Source: Kitasatospora sp. NA04385 (GTDB lineage: Bacteria; Actinomycetota; Actinomycetes; Streptomycetales; Streptomycetaceae). Taken from it: DNA of 64,000 nucleotides. Shown one piece after another: positions 1 through 9,032 of the stretch. Below the pieces are notes generated by a model. It ran no database searches. It saw only the letters and a list, made by a program, of their open reading frames with translations, and was not told the origin of the DNA. The stretch's first letter is position 1. Every line of letters begins with the position of its first letter. The stretch is taken from assembly GCF_013364235.1 (NCBI RefSeq), contig NZ_CP054919.1, forward strand, positions 5,901,156 to 5,965,155, read 5' to 3'. A program made the translations under genes and the position numbers.

Positions 1-1
1 G

Positions 2-526
2 TACGCCGTCCAGGCGGTGCTGCGGATGCGCGCCGAGGAGGTCTCCGGCCGGGCCGAACCCGTGCTGGCGGGCGCGGTCTCCCGGCTGCGCTGGGCCGCC
101 GGGCACCTGCTCTTCCCGCTGCTGGGCACCGCCCTGCTGCTGGCCGCCGCCGGCGTCACCGCGGGCCTGGCCGAGGGCCTGGCGCTGGGCCAGGGCGGCG
201 GGACGGCGGTCGGCCGGATGCTCGGCGCGACGCTCGTCCAGCTCCCCGCGGTCTGGCTGACCGCGGCCGTCGCCCTCGCCGGGTACGGCCTGCTGCCGCA
301 CTGGGCGGCGGCCGGCTGGGCGGGGTTCGGCGCGTTCGTGCTGATCTCCTGGCTCGGCCCGATCGTGCAGCTCCCGCAGGCCGTCCTCGACCTCTCCCCG
401 TTCAGCCACCTCCCGCACCTGCCCGGCGGGCAGCTCACGGCGGCCCCGCTGCTGTGGATCACCGCCCTGACCGCGCTCACCACCGCCGCCGCCCTGGCCG
501 GGCTGCGCCGCCGCGACCTGGGCTGA
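2..526 (+). CDS. ABC-2 type exporter permease, C-terminal part
   Basis: The reading frame is already open at the left edge, so this is the C-terminal ~175 residues of a larger membrane protein. It begins with an RAEE/RAEP-type loop (about window residues 8-20), followed by several hydrophobic segments rich in Leu/Ala and a late LSPFSHLPHLPGG motif before the last helix, and ends GLRRRDLG. These are typical of the duplicated ABC-2 permeases annotated in actinomycetes as polyketide or antibiotic exporter permeases, which pair with a DrrA-like ATPase that would lie to the left of the window. The substrate cannot be told. It is convergent with the next gene on the minus strand, and the 74 bp between them are GC-rich without a clear hairpin. 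Confidence 0.8.
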   Translation, partial: YAVQAVLRMRAEEVSGRAEPVLAGAVSRLRWAAGHLLFPLLGTALLLAAAGVTAGLAEGLALGQGGGTAVGRMLGATLVQLPAVWLTAAVALAGYGLLPHWAAAGWAGFGAFVLISWLGPIVQLPQAVLDLSPFSHLPHLPGGQLTAAPLLWITALTALTTAAALAGLRRRDLG

Positions 527-600
527 GCCCGGGCCGCCCGGGCCCGGCGCCGGGCCACCCGCCGCGCCGGGCACCCGGCGCCCCGCACGCAGCACGGGCC

Positions 601-2094
601 TCACCCGGCCTTCGGACAGAACGCGTCCCGCGCGGGGCGGCGGCCGGTGGCCAGGAACTCCGTCACCAGCGCGTCGCCGCAGGCGTTCCCGTTCGCCAGG
701 TAGGCGTCGTGGCCGCCGGAGTCGACCGCCACCATCCGGGCCCGGTCGCCGAAGGCGGCGCGCATCTTCAGCGCACCGGAGTAGGGGGTGGCCGGATCCC
801 GGAGGTTCTGTACCAGCAGGACGTTCGACGGCCCGGCGGAGCCGACCCGCACCGGCGGCTCGGCGGGCCGCCAGGGCCAGAACGCGCAGGGCGTCACGTT
901 CACCGGCATGCCCGCGGTGAGCGGGTGCGCGGCCCGGTCGGCGGCCACCGCCGGGGCGTACGAGCCCGGGTCGCGCGGCCAGGACACGTCGTTGCACAGG
1001 GTGGCGAGGGAGACCGAGGTGCCGTTGCGCACCGCGGCCTCCGGCACGGCGCCCGGGACGGGCAGCGGCCGGCTGCCCCGGGCGGCCTGGACCAGTTCGG
1101 CGAGCCGGGGGAACCCGGCGTCCGCGTACAGGTTCTCCAGCATCGCCGAACGCAGCGCGTTGCCGTCCAACCGCTCCGGGTTGGCGCCCGGCCAGGGCAG
1201 CGGTGCGTCGTCCAACTGCCGGGCGGTGGCCAGGTAGGCGGCGCGGACCTGCTCCGGGGTGTCGCCGAGCCGGTACTCGCCCGCGGCGGGGGAGGCCGCC
1301 CAGGCCGCGAAGTCCGGGAAGCGGTCCGCCACGCCGGTGGCGTAGTTGGCGAGCCAGCCGCGCTCCACCCTGGTCGGGTCCGGGTCGTCGTTGCTGTCCA
1401 GCAGGACCCGGTCGGTGCGGTCGGCGAACAGCGTGGCGTACACGGCGCCCGCGTAGGTGCCGTAGGAGACCCCCCACAGCGAGATCCGGCGCTCGCCGAG
1501 GGCCTGGCGGATCCGGTCGACGTCCCGGGCCTCGTTGCGGGTGCTGATGCTGCGCACGAGCTCCCCGCCGTCGGCCGCGCAGGCCGCGGCCATCCGCCGG
1601 GCGGTGGCCAGGTTGGCGTCGATCCCGCCGTCGGGCGCGGGCCAGGGCAGGGTGTGGCTGTGCGCCAGGTCGGCGTGGTCGAAGCCGCAGTCGAGCGGGG
1701 TGGAGCGGCCCACCCCGCGCGGGTCGAAGCCGATCAGGTCGTACCTGTCGAGTACCGAACGGGGGAGGCGTTCCACCGCGCCGGCGGGCCCGTTCAGGCC
1801 GGAGCCGCCGGGGCCGCCCGGTATCAGCACCAGCACCCCACGCCGCAGTTCGGGCCGGGCGGTGGAGATCCGGGAGACCGCGAGGGAGATCGACGGCCCG
1901 CCGGGCCGCGCGTAGTCGAGCGGGACGGCGAGCTCGGCGCACTGCTGCCGGGCGTCGGGCGTGCCGGCCGGGCACGCGCCCCAGGCCAGGCGGTCGGCGG
2001 CGGGGGCGGGCGCGGCCAGGGCGAGCGGCGCGGTGAGGCCGAGCAGGACGGTGGTGGCGGCGGCGAGGGCGGCGCCCCGGTGGAGGATTCGCAT
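601..2094 (-). CDS. secreted alpha/beta hydrolase, TAP-like peptidase
   Basis: A 497-residue protein that starts at ATG 2094 (MRILHRG), giving a signal peptide with a hydrophobic core and an AxA-like cleavage region around residues 25-33; the longer upstream frame lacks this organisation. The fold is the alpha/beta hydrolase of the Streptomyces tripeptidyl aminopeptidase family (SlpD/SlpE/Tap): an oxyanion-region GGPGGSG motif near residue 95, nucleophile Ser210 in GVSYG, an acid in the NLRDPATPY segment and His in SGGHDAY, with Cys residues nearby that suggest extracellular disulfides. It would release short N-terminal peptides from extracellular proteins. It is transcribed alone, with about 140 bp upstream before the OsmC gene. 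The family call is strong; the exact peptide specificity is inferred. Confidence 0.87.
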   Translation of the reverse strand: MRILHRGAALAAATTVLLGLTAPLALAAPAPAADRLAWGACPAGTPDARQQCAELAVPLDYARPGGPSISLAVSRISTARPELRRGVLVLIPGGPGGSGLNGPAGAVERLPRSVLDRYDLIGFDPRGVGRSTPLDCGFDHADLAHSHTLPWPAPDGGIDANLATARRMAAACAADGGELVRSISTRNEARDVDRIRQALGERRISLWGVSYGTYAGAVYATLFADRTDRVLLDSNDDPDPTRVERGWLANYATGVADRFPDFAAWAASPAAGEYRLGDTPEQVRAAYLATARQLDDAPLPWPGANPERLDGNALRSAMLENLYADAGFPRLAELVQAARGSRPLPVPGAVPEAAVRNGTSVSLATLCNDVSWPRDPGSYAPAVAADRAAHPLTAGMPVNVTPCAFWPWRPAEPPVRVGSAGPSNVLLVQNLRDPATPYSGALKMRAAFGDRARMVAVDSGGHDAYLANGNACGDALVTEFLATGRRPARDAFCPKAG

Positions 2095-2233
2095 GCCCGC
2101 AAGTCTTCGCTCCGGCGCGCCCCCGCACGATCCCGCCAGCCTCCGTCTTTTCCCTGCGGCCCGCTCCAGGGAACGCACTGGAGCCAGCACCACCAAAGAG
2201 GTTGACGGAGCGTCAGGATTTCGTGACGGGCCG

Positions 2234-2716
2234 TCAGTCTCCGGCGCGGACGGTCACCACCGGTTCGTGGTGCACCGGGAAGTTCACGGAGGAGGCGATG
2301 AAGCAGTCCCGGGCCGCCGGTCCGTGCAGGGCCACCGCCTGCTCGCGCATCGACTCCTCGGCGACCTCGATCCGCGGCCGGAGCAGCACCCCGGTGAACC
2401 GGCCGCCGTTGCCCTCGGTGGTCATGGTGCCCTCGGAGTCGTCCGCGTAGGACAGCACGACGACGCCGTTCACCGCGCAGTGGTGCAGGTAGGAGAGCAT
2501 GTGGCACTGGGCGAGCGCGGCCAGCAGCAGCTGCTCCGGGTTCCACCGGGACGGGTCGCCGCGGAAGGTCGGGTCGGAGCTGCCCGGGATGTCCGGCACG
2601 CCCGCCGCCGACACCGTGTGGTCCCGGCTGTAGGAGCGGTAGTGGTCGGTGCCGGTGCCGAGGTTGCCGGTCCACTCGACCCGGACCGCGTAGTGGTGGG
2701 AACGGGAGAAGGCCAT
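2234..2716 (-). CDS. OsmC family peroxiredoxin
   Basis: A 160-residue protein read from ATG 2716 (MAFSRSH). Family features are the YRSYSRDH segment, the helix with the first redox Cys in AALAQCHMLSYLHH, and the second Cys in AARDCFIASSVNFP, with a closing VTVR strand. OsmC/Ohr proteins reduce organic hydroperoxides in the cytoplasm using this Cys pair. The GntR gene upstream ends only 5 bp before this start, so the two are probably one transcript. The pairing suggests the regulator controls its own operon in response to a small metabolite, but the inducer is not visible from sequence. Confidence 0.88.
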   Translation of the reverse strand: MAFSRSHHYAVRVEWTGNLGTGTDHYRSYSRDHTVSAAGVPDIPGSSDPTFRGDPSRWNPEQLLLAALAQCHMLSYLHHCAVNGVVVLSYADDSEGTMTTEGNGGRFTGVLLRPRIEVAEESMREQAVALHGPAARDCFIASSVNFPVHHEPVVTVRAGD

Positions 2717-2721
2717 GCGGG

Positions 2722-3369
2722 TCACTCCTTGTGGTCCGCGGCCGGTCGGTCGGCCGCGCAGGTGTCCAGGACGTGCCGGCGGGCCGCCGCCGCGGCGGCG
2801 GCCCCGTCCCCGGCGGTGATCGCGTCGAGCAGCTCGCGGTGCTGGGCGTCGACCAGGGCGGTGCGGGCGGGCGGGCGCAGGGAGCGCAGGGTGGAGACCT
2901 GGATCTGGTCCCACAGCCGGTCCAGGGTGTGCAGCGCCACCGGGTTGGCGGCCAGTTCGGCGATCCGCCGGTGGAAGGCCCGGTTCAGCCGCACCCCCGC
3001 CACCGCGTCCCCGCCCGCGGTGGCCCGGTGGGTGCGGTCCGCCAGCTCGGCCAGGTCCGCCAGCTCGGCCGGGGCGAGCCGTCCGGCGCGCTGCCGCTCG
3101 GCGGCCAGTTCGGCCGTCAGCGCCTCCAGCGCGGCCCGCACCCGGTAGACCTGCGACAGCTCCTCGCCGTCCAGCCGCACCACCCGCAGCCCGCGCCCGG
3201 CGGCGGCCAGCAGCCCGTCCGCGGTCAGCGCCCGGAAGGCCTCCCGCACCGGCGTGCGGCTCACCCCCAGGGTCTCGGCCACCTCCACCTCGCCCAGCCG
3301 GGACCCCGGCGGGTAGTGGCCGTCCAGGATCAGTTCCCGCAGCCGCAGGCGGGCGCTCTCGGTCTGCAC
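2722..3369 (-). CDS. GntR family regulator, FCD (FadR) type
   Basis: Starting at GTG 3369 (encoding VQTESARLRLRELI) gives a 215-residue protein. The open frame continues upstream but with Arg/Pro-rich composition that looks non-coding. The N-terminal winged helix (about residues 5-70) contains the SRTPVREAFRAL motif of GntR proteins. Residues 80-205 form an all-helical FCD ligand domain with the conserved Asp/Arg/His positions of metal-dependent FadR-type sensors (RVRAALE, FHRRIAEL, QHRELLDAI). It lies immediately upstream of the OsmC gene and divergent from the DUF4190 gene. The promoter region between them carries TGCATGCA repeats that are good operator candidates. Confidence 0.88.
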   Translation of the reverse strand: MQTESARLRLRELILDGHYPPGSRLGEVEVAETLGVSRTPVREAFRALTADGLLAAAGRGLRVVRLDGEELSQVYRVRAALEALTAELAAERQRAGRLAPAELADLAELADRTHRATAGGDAVAGVRLNRAFHRRIAELAANPVALHTLDRLWDQIQVSTLRSLRPPARTALVDAQHRELLDAITAGDGAAAAAAARRHVLDTCAADRPAADHKE

Positions 3370-3387
3370 GGGGTCAGCGTAGATCCC

Positions 3388-3425
3388 TGCATGCAGTGCA
3401 TGCAATGGCCATGTGCATGATGCAC
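3388..3425. promoter_or_regulatory. TGCATGCA repeat cluster, candidate GntR operator
   Basis: Two exact palindromes TGCATGCA (3388-3395 and 3397-3404) stand one base apart. They are followed at 3414-3424 by a related TGCATGATGCA. They lie 19-55 bp upstream of the GntR start and in the divergent promoter region. A TATATT word at 3471-3476 could be a -10 element for the plus-strand gene. Short symmetrical sites beside a FadR-type gene are usually its own operator; binding is inferred. Confidence 0.5.
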
Positions 3426-3518
3426 AGTGTCGAGTGGGGAACTCGTTGGGACCCGGACGGTGCGGTCCGCTATATTCGCGCAGCCTCGACCCGTACCACT
3501 CGCAGGGGGGAACACCCA

Positions 3519-4913
3519 ATGTCGTTCGACCAGGAGCGCGCCGGGAAGGACGACCAGGGCGCCGCTCGGGACGACACCCCCGCCAACCCGTGGGCCGCGC
3601 CCGCCGCCCCGACGCAGCCCGGCGCGCCCCAGCCCGTTCCCGGTGCGCCCGCCGCCTCCGCCGAGCCCGCCGAGCCCGCCGCGCCCGCCGACCCGTGGGC
3701 GGTGCCGTCCCCCGGCGCCCACCCCTGGGGCAGCGGCACGCCGCACCCGGGCGCGGCCCAGATACCCGGCCAGTACGGCATACCCGGCCAGTACGGTGCA
3801 CCCGGCCAGTACGGGATGCCGGGCTACCCGGGCTACCCGCAGCCGTCGCGGTCGCTGTACACCAACGGGCTGGCCATCGCCGCGCTGGTGGTGAGCTTCC
3901 TGTGCTACTTCGGCATCATCGCCATCGCGCTGGGCGCCGCCGCCCTGGTCCAGATCAAGCGGACCGGCGAGCGCGGCAAGGCCATGGCGGTCTCGGCCAT
4001 CGTGATCGGCTCGGCCTGGCTGCTGCTGCTGGTCCTGGTGGTCGTCAACAGCGGCCTGCACTTCGACTTCAGCACCGACAGCTCCTCCGGCTCCGGCTCC
4101 GGCGACCGCGCCAGGCCCAGCCCCAGCTCCACCGTCGTCCTGCTGCCCGCGACCTCGCCGCTGCGGCTGAGCGCCGGGGAGTGCTTCAACCTCCCCACGG
4201 AGCAGGTGGCCAAGAAGGTCCCCTGCGCGCAGTCGCACGAGGGCGAGGTGTTCTGGACCGGCACGCCCGGCGAGCAGGGCGACGACTACCCGGCCGCGAG
4301 CACGCTGGAGTCCGAGGCGGACCGGGAGTGCCTGAACCACGTCGACGAGTACGTGATGGACACCTGGACGCTCACGGACGAGACGACCTACCGCTACTAC
4401 TACCCGGACCGCAACAGCTGGCACACCAGCACCGGCCGCCGCTTCATCTGCTTCCTGGCCGGGGACAAGCCGACCACCGGCTCGATGCGCAAGGACGCGA
4501 CCAACCTGACGAACGACCAGCAGCACCTGCTGGCGGCCACCAACCAGCTCGACCGGGTCTGGGCCGACGGCCCCGACGAGGACGCCGAGATCAAGGACGA
4601 CCCGCAGGTGTTCCGCACCTGGGCCGGCCGGATGGCCGAGGCGGCCGACCGGCAGGCCGCGCTGCTCAGCGGCGTCAGCGGCTGGGCCAACGCCGACAAG
4701 AAGACGATCGACCGGCTGGTCGGCGAGTCCAAGGTGGCCGCCCAGCACTTCCGGGCCGCCGCGAAGGCCACCGACGCGGCCACCGTGGAGGACGAACTGC
4801 GCACCGCCTCCAAGCACCTGGGCGACGACCTGATCCTCGACCTGCGCCGCCAGCTCGGCCTGGCCACCCAGGACCGGGAGCCCGGCAAGCACCCCTCGGA
4901 CCAGGTGGTCTGA
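3519..4913 (+). CDS. DUF4190 / septum-formation domain membrane protein
   Basis: A 464-residue protein from ATG 3519, 4-9 nt after a GGGGGGA stretch. Residues 1-110 are Pro/Ala-rich and disordered, with a triple (I/A)PGQYG repeat just before the membrane part. Residues ~115-185 contain two hydrophobic helices (DUF4190-like, the second LLLLVLVVVNSG). A Ser/Gly linker follows and then an extracellular domain starting GECFNLP with paired Cys residues, resembling the septum-formation domain (PF13845) found in actinobacterial membrane proteins. The C-terminal ~130 residues are helical and charged. Proteins of this layout are common in Streptomyces and of unproven role; a link to division or envelope is only suggested by the domain name. 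Confidence 0.72.
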   Translation: MSFDQERAGKDDQGAARDDTPANPWAAPAAPTQPGAPQPVPGAPAASAEPAEPAAPADPWAVPSPGAHPWGSGTPHPGAAQIPGQYGIPGQYGAPGQYGMPGYPGYPQPSRSLYTNGLAIAALVVSFLCYFGIIAIALGAAALVQIKRTGERGKAMAVSAIVIGSAWLLLLVLVVVNSGLHFDFSTDSSSGSGSGDRARPSPSSTVVLLPATSPLRLSAGECFNLPTEQVAKKVPCAQSHEGEVFWTGTPGEQGDDYPAASTLESEADRECLNHVDEYVMDTWTLTDETTYRYYYPDRNSWHTSTGRRFICFLAGDKPTTGSMRKDATNLTNDQQHLLAATNQLDRVWADGPDEDAEIKDDPQVFRTWAGRMAEAADRQAALLSGVSGWANADKKTIDRLVGESKVAAQHFRAAAKATDAATVEDELRTASKHLGDDLILDLRRQLGLATQDREPGKHPSDQVV

Positions 4914-4982
4914 CCCGCCCGGGGCCCGCCCGGGCCCCGCCCGGCTCAGCTCCGCCCGGGCCCCGGCTCAGCTCAGCCCGGC

Positions 4983-6356
4983 TCAGCCCCGGCCGCGGCG
5001 GTCCCATTCGGCGGCGTGCCGCACCAGCCGGGCGGGCAGGGCGGGCGCGCCCGTCCAGTGCAGGTGCAGGTAGGAGGCGTGCACCGAGCCGTGCAGGTGG
5101 CCCTCGGTGTGCGGGCCGGCCGGGGTGCGCCAGCCCCAGGCGGGGGACGGACCGGCCGCCGGGTCGGTGGCGGTGCGGTGGAACTCGTGGCCGCGCACCC
5201 GGGACCCGGCCGCCGCCAGCGGCGAGTCGGCGAGCGCCACCGCCTCCCGGTAGCCGAGGGTCAGCCGGGGCGTCATCCGGGCCGCGGAGTCCAGCACCCC
5301 GCACATCGGCAGGCCGTCCAACTCCCGCCCCAGGTACAGCAGTCCGGCGCACTCGCCGACCACCGGCGCACCGCCCGCGGCCAGCTCGGCGACCGCGGCG
5401 CGCAGCGCCGCGTTGGCGCTCAGCTCGGAGACGTACACCTCGGGGAAGCCGCCGCCGATCACCAGCGCCGCCGTCCGCTCGGGCAGCCGCTCGTCGTGCA
5501 GCGGGTCGAACGGCACCACCTCGGCCCCGGCGGCGGCCAGCAGCTCGGCGTTCTCCGCGTACGAGAAGGAGAACGCCGCGCCGCCCGCCAGCGCGACCCG
5601 CGGCCGGGGCCCGGCCACCGGTTCGACCTCCGCCGCCGCGTCCCAGGGGGCGTCGGTCAGCGGCGGGGCGGTGCGGGCCAGCGCCAGCACCGCGTCCAGG
5701 TCGACCGACCGGCCCACCAGTTCGCCCATCTCGCGCACCGCCCGCAGCGCCTCCGCGGAGCGCTCCACGGCCGGGACGAGCCCCAGGTGCCGGGACGGGG
5801 TGTCGACCGCCCCGGCCCGGCGCACCGCGCCCAGCACCGGCACGCCCGAGCCCTCCTCCAGGGCCTCGCGCAGCAGCGTCTCGTGCCGGTCCGAGGCGAC
5901 CTTGTTCAGGATCACCCCGGCCAGCCGGACCTGCGGGTCCCAGGACGCGAAGCCGTGCACCAGCGCCGCCACCGACCGGGACTGCGAGGAGGCGTCCACC
6001 ACCAGCACCACCGGCGCCCGCAGCAGCTTCGCCACCTGCGCCGTGGACGCCAGCTCGCCCCGCCCGGCGGCCCCGTCGTACAGGCCCATCACGCCCTCGA
6101 CCACCGCGACGTCCGCCCCGGCCGCGCCGTGCGCGAACAGCGGGGCGATCCGCTCCGGGCCGCTCATCCAGGCGTCCAGGTTGCGGCCCGGGCGCCCGGC
6201 GGCCAGCGCGTGGTAGCCGGGGTCGATGTAGTCGGGGCCGACCTTGTGCGGGGAGACCTTCAGCCCGCGCGCGGCCAGCGCCGCGATCAGGCCGGTGGCC
6301 ACCGTGGTCTTGCCCGCCCCCGAGGAGGGCGCGGCGACCACCAGGCGGGGTATCAC
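4983..6356 (-). CDS. cobB: cobyrinate a,c-diamide synthase CobB
   Basis: This glutamine-dependent ligase amidates the a and c carboxylates of cobyrinate in B12 synthesis. The N-terminal domain (residues ~1-195) has the P-loop SSGAGKTTVATGL near the start and the KVGPDYIDPGYH segment. The C-terminal glutamine amidotransferase domain (~250-457) carries the nucleophile Cys in GECAGLLYLG and the HEFHRT motif. I chose GTG 6356 (VIPRLVVAAPS), which puts the P-loop at the usual distance; a TTG at 6365 in the same frame, 4 nt after the cobO stop, would add three residues. It is the last gene of the cobD-cobQ-chelatase-cobO-cobB operon. Confidence 0.93.
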   Translation of the reverse strand: MIPRLVVAAPSSGAGKTTVATGLIAALAARGLKVSPHKVGPDYIDPGYHALAAGRPGRNLDAWMSGPERIAPLFAHGAAGADVAVVEGVMGLYDGAAGRGELASTAQVAKLLRAPVVLVVDASSQSRSVAALVHGFASWDPQVRLAGVILNKVASDRHETLLREALEEGSGVPVLGAVRRAGAVDTPSRHLGLVPAVERSAEALRAVREMGELVGRSVDLDAVLALARTAPPLTDAPWDAAAEVEPVAGPRPRVALAGGAAFSFSYAENAELLAAAGAEVVPFDPLHDERLPERTAALVIGGGFPEVYVSELSANAALRAAVAELAAGGAPVVGECAGLLYLGRELDGLPMCGVLDSAARMTPRLTLGYREAVALADSPLAAAGSRVRGHEFHRTATDPAAGPSPAWGWRTPAGPHTEGHLHGSVHASYLHLHWTGAPALPARLVRHAAEWDRRGRG

Positions 6357-6369
6357 GTCGTTCAACTCG

Positions 6370-6975
6370 CTACCACTCGATACCGCGCTGGCCCTTGCGG
6401 CCCGCGTCCATCGGATGCTTCACCTTGGTCATCTCGGTGACCAGATCGGCCAGTTCGAGCAGCGGCTCGGGCGCGTACCGGCCGGTCACCACCACGTGCT
6501 GGCTGCCCGGGCGGTCCCGCAGCACCTCGACCACCTCGGCCGCGTCGATCCACCCCCAGTGCAGCGGGTAGGTGAACTCGTCCAGCACGTAGAACCGGTA
6601 CGTCTCGGCCGCCAGGTCCCGCTTGACCTGCTCCCAGCCCTCCCGGGCCGCCTCCTCGGAGGACTCGATGTCGCGCTGCACCCAGGACCAGCCCGAGCCC
6701 ATCTTGTGCCAGGCCACCGAGCCGCCCTGCCCGGAGGCGCCGAGCACCCGCAGCGCGTTCTCCTCGCCGACCTTCCACTTCGCCGACTTCACGAACTGGA
6801 ACACCCCGATCGGCCAGCCCTGGTTCCAGGCCCGCAGCGCCATCCCGAACGCCGCCGTGGACTTCCCCTTGCCCGGCCCCGTGTGCACCGCCGTGATCGG
6901 CTGGGTCCGGCGCTGACGCGTCGTCAGGCCGTCGTCCGGGACGTTCTCCGCCACTCCCTTGGGCATACCGCTCAC
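6370..6975 (-). CDS. cobO: cob(I)yrinic acid a,c-diamide adenosyltransferase CobO
   Basis: A 201-residue enzyme that transfers the adenosyl group of ATP to the reduced corrinoid cobalt. The P-loop is VHTGPGKGKSTAAFG (about residues 30-45), and the conserved DEFTYPLHWGWID stretch and the VVVTGRYAPEPLLELADLVTEM region match the CobO/BtuR family over full length. The GTG start at 6975 overlaps the stop of the upstream chelatase gene (6972-6974) in a GTGA junction. This indicates translational coupling. An ATG at 6966 is an alternative. The product goes on to CobQ and the later nucleotide-loop steps. Confidence 0.94.
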   Translation of the reverse strand: MSGMPKGVAENVPDDGLTTRQRRTQPITAVHTGPGKGKSTAAFGMALRAWNQGWPIGVFQFVKSAKWKVGEENALRVLGASGQGGSVAWHKMGSGWSWVQRDIESSEEAAREGWEQVKRDLAAETYRFYVLDEFTYPLHWGWIDAAEVVEVLRDRPGSQHVVVTGRYAPEPLLELADLVTEMTKVKHPMDAGRKGQRGIEW

Positions 6976-9032
6976 GCCGCCTTTCGCGTCGTCGTCATGG
7001 TCGTCCGGGCCTCGCGCACCAGCGAGGCCACCCCTTCGGCCCGCAGCTCGTCCAGGCTCACCGCGTCACCGTTCAGGTGCGCCGCCAACTCCCGGGCCAG
7101 GCCCAGCCGGACGGGGCCGGACTCGCAGTCCAGCACCACCGCGGCCACGCCCTGCGCCGCCAGCAGCCCCGCCGCCCGGCGGGCCCGGGGCAGCGCGTCC
7201 TTCCCGCCGGTGGCCCGGCCGTCGGTCACCACCACCAGCAGCGGGCGCCGGTCCGGGTCGCGCAGCCGCTCCACCCGCAGCACCTCGTGCGCCCGCAGCA
7301 GGCCCGCCTCCAGCGGCGTCCGCCCGCCGGTCGGCAGCTGCTCCAGCCGGGCCGCGCCCACCTCCACCGAGGAGGTCGGCGGCAGTGCCAGCTCCGCGCC
7401 CGCGCCCCGGAACGTCACCAGCCCGATCTTGTCGCGCCGCTGGTAGGCGTCCATCAGCAGCGACAGCACCGCGCCCTTGACCGCCGTCATCCGCTGCCGG
7501 GCCGCCATCGACCCGGAGGCGTCCACCACGAACAGCACCAGGTTCGACTCCCGGCCCCGGCGCACCTGCTCGCGCAGGTCGTCCCGGCGCAGCACCAGCG
7601 CCCGGCCGTCCCGGCCGCGCGCCACCTGGTGCGGGGCCGCCGCGCGCAGCGTCGCACTCAGGTGCAGCCGGGAGAGCCGACCCTGCGGGCGGCGGGCCCG
7701 GATCGTGTGCCCGGCGTCCGTCTCGGCGGGGGAGCGCCGGCCCTGCGCGCCCCGGCCGGTGCCATTCACCTTGAACAGCCGCGTGCGGTACGGCCGGTCG
7801 GCCGCGACCGGCGCCGACTCCCGTCCGCCGCCCGGGCGTTGCCGCGGGGGAGCGGGGGTCTCGTCCGAACCCGCCTCCCCGGAAGGCGCGTCGGACGCGT
7901 CGGACGCGTCGGGCGCGTCCGGCTCCGGCGCACCGCCCCCGCCGTCCGGGCCGCTGCCGTCCGGGCCGTTCCCGCCGTCGTCCGGGCCGCCGTCGTCCGG
8001 CCCGTCGCCGTCCGGTTCCGCCCGGTGCTCGGCCAGCGTCTCGTCCAGCTGTTCTTCGTCCAGCCCGGGCGCGTCGAACGGGTTGCGCCGCCGCCGGTGC
8101 GGCAGCGCCAGCCGGGCGGCCGTGCGGACGTCCTCCTCCAGCACCGCGGTGCGCCCCGCCCAGGCGGCCAGCGCGACCGCCGTGCGCGCCATCACGATGT
8201 CCGCCCGCAGGCCGTCCACCTCGAACGCGGCGCACACCGCGGTGATCTGCCGCAGCGCCAGGTCGGAGAGCTCGACCTCCGGCAGCAACTCCCGTGCGGC
8301 GGTGATCCGTTCGGCGAGCTCGCGCTCCCGCTCGTCCCAGCGCGCCGCGAAACCGGCCGGGTCGGCGTCGTACGCGAGCCGGCGGCGCACCACCTCGGCG
8401 CGCTCGTCCGCGTCCCGGGTCGCCGCGATCTCCACCGTCAGGCCGAACCGGTCCAGCAGCTGCGGCCGCAGCTCGCCCTCCTCCGGGTTCATCGTCCCGA
8501 CCAGCAGGAACCGGGCCGCGTGCCGCACCGACACGCCCTCGCGCTCCACGTACGAGCGGCCCATCGCCGCCGCGTCCAGCAGCAGGTCCACCAGGTGGTC
8601 CTGGAGCAGGTTCACCTCGTCGATGTACAGCACCCCGCGGTGCGCCTTCGCCAGCAGGCCCGGCTCGTACGCCTTCACGCCCTCGGCGAGCGCCCGCTCC
8701 AGGTCCAGCGAGCCGACCACCCGGTCCTCGGAGACGCCCACCGGCAGCTCCACCAGGAACGCGGGCCGCTCCGCGACCCCGGCGCCGTCGTGCTCCCCGT
8801 CCGGGCACTGCGGGTCCGGCGCCGCCGGGTCGCAGGCGAACCGGCAGCCCGGCACCGTGCCGATCGACGGCAGCAGGCCCGCCAGGGCCCGCACCATCGT
8901 CGACTTCGCCGTCCCCTTCTCGCCCCGCACCAGCACCCCGCCCACGGCCGGCGAGACCGCGTTCAGCAGCAGCCCCAGCCGCAGGTCGTCCATGCCCACG
9001 ATCGCCGTGAACGGATAACGGGCCTCGGTCAC
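6972..9032 (-). CDS. cobaltochelatase-like AAA ATPase / vWA fusion protein
   Basis: A 686-residue fusion of a BchI-type AAA+ domain and a BchD-type von Willebrand A domain. Walker A is GEKGTAKST at residues 37-45, Walker B is LYIDEVNLL, and the arginine-finger/sensor region follows to about residue 340. A Gly/Asp/Pro-rich acidic linker runs from about 340 to 430. The vWA domain holds a MIDAS DASGSM with Asp at about 504. In actinomycetes such fusions sit in cobalamin operons and are annotated as magnesium chelatase or as an ATPase component for cobalt insertion with CobN, which is not in this window. The GTG start at 9032 overlaps the cobQ stop by GTGA, and the 3' end overlaps cobO in the same way. 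Confidence 0.85.
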   Translation of the reverse strand: MTEARYPFTAIVGMDDLRLGLLLNAVSPAVGGVLVRGEKGTAKSTMVRALAGLLPSIGTVPGCRFACDPAAPDPQCPDGEHDGAGVAERPAFLVELPVGVSEDRVVGSLDLERALAEGVKAYEPGLLAKAHRGVLYIDEVNLLQDHLVDLLLDAAAMGRSYVEREGVSVRHAARFLLVGTMNPEEGELRPQLLDRFGLTVEIAATRDADERAEVVRRRLAYDADPAGFAARWDERERELAERITAARELLPEVELSDLALRQITAVCAAFEVDGLRADIVMARTAVALAAWAGRTAVLEEDVRTAARLALPHRRRRNPFDAPGLDEEQLDETLAEHRAEPDGDGPDDGGPDDGGNGPDGSGPDGGGGAPEPDAPDASDASDAPSGEAGSDETPAPPRQRPGGGRESAPVAADRPYRTRLFKVNGTGRGAQGRRSPAETDAGHTIRARRPQGRLSRLHLSATLRAAAPHQVARGRDGRALVLRRDDLREQVRRGRESNLVLFVVDASGSMAARQRMTAVKGAVLSLLMDAYQRRDKIGLVTFRGAGAELALPPTSSVEVGAARLEQLPTGGRTPLEAGLLRAHEVLRVERLRDPDRRPLLVVVTDGRATGGKDALPRARRAAGLLAAQGVAAVVLDCESGPVRLGLARELAAHLNGDAVSLDELRAEGVASLVREARTTMTTTRKAA

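Noticed and set aside
3413..6571. Very long plus-strand open frame (1052 codons), Arg/Pro-rich
   Set aside because: It overlaps the DUF4190 gene in another frame and cobB on the other strand. Composition is that of an out-of-frame reading of GC-rich DNA, with no domain.
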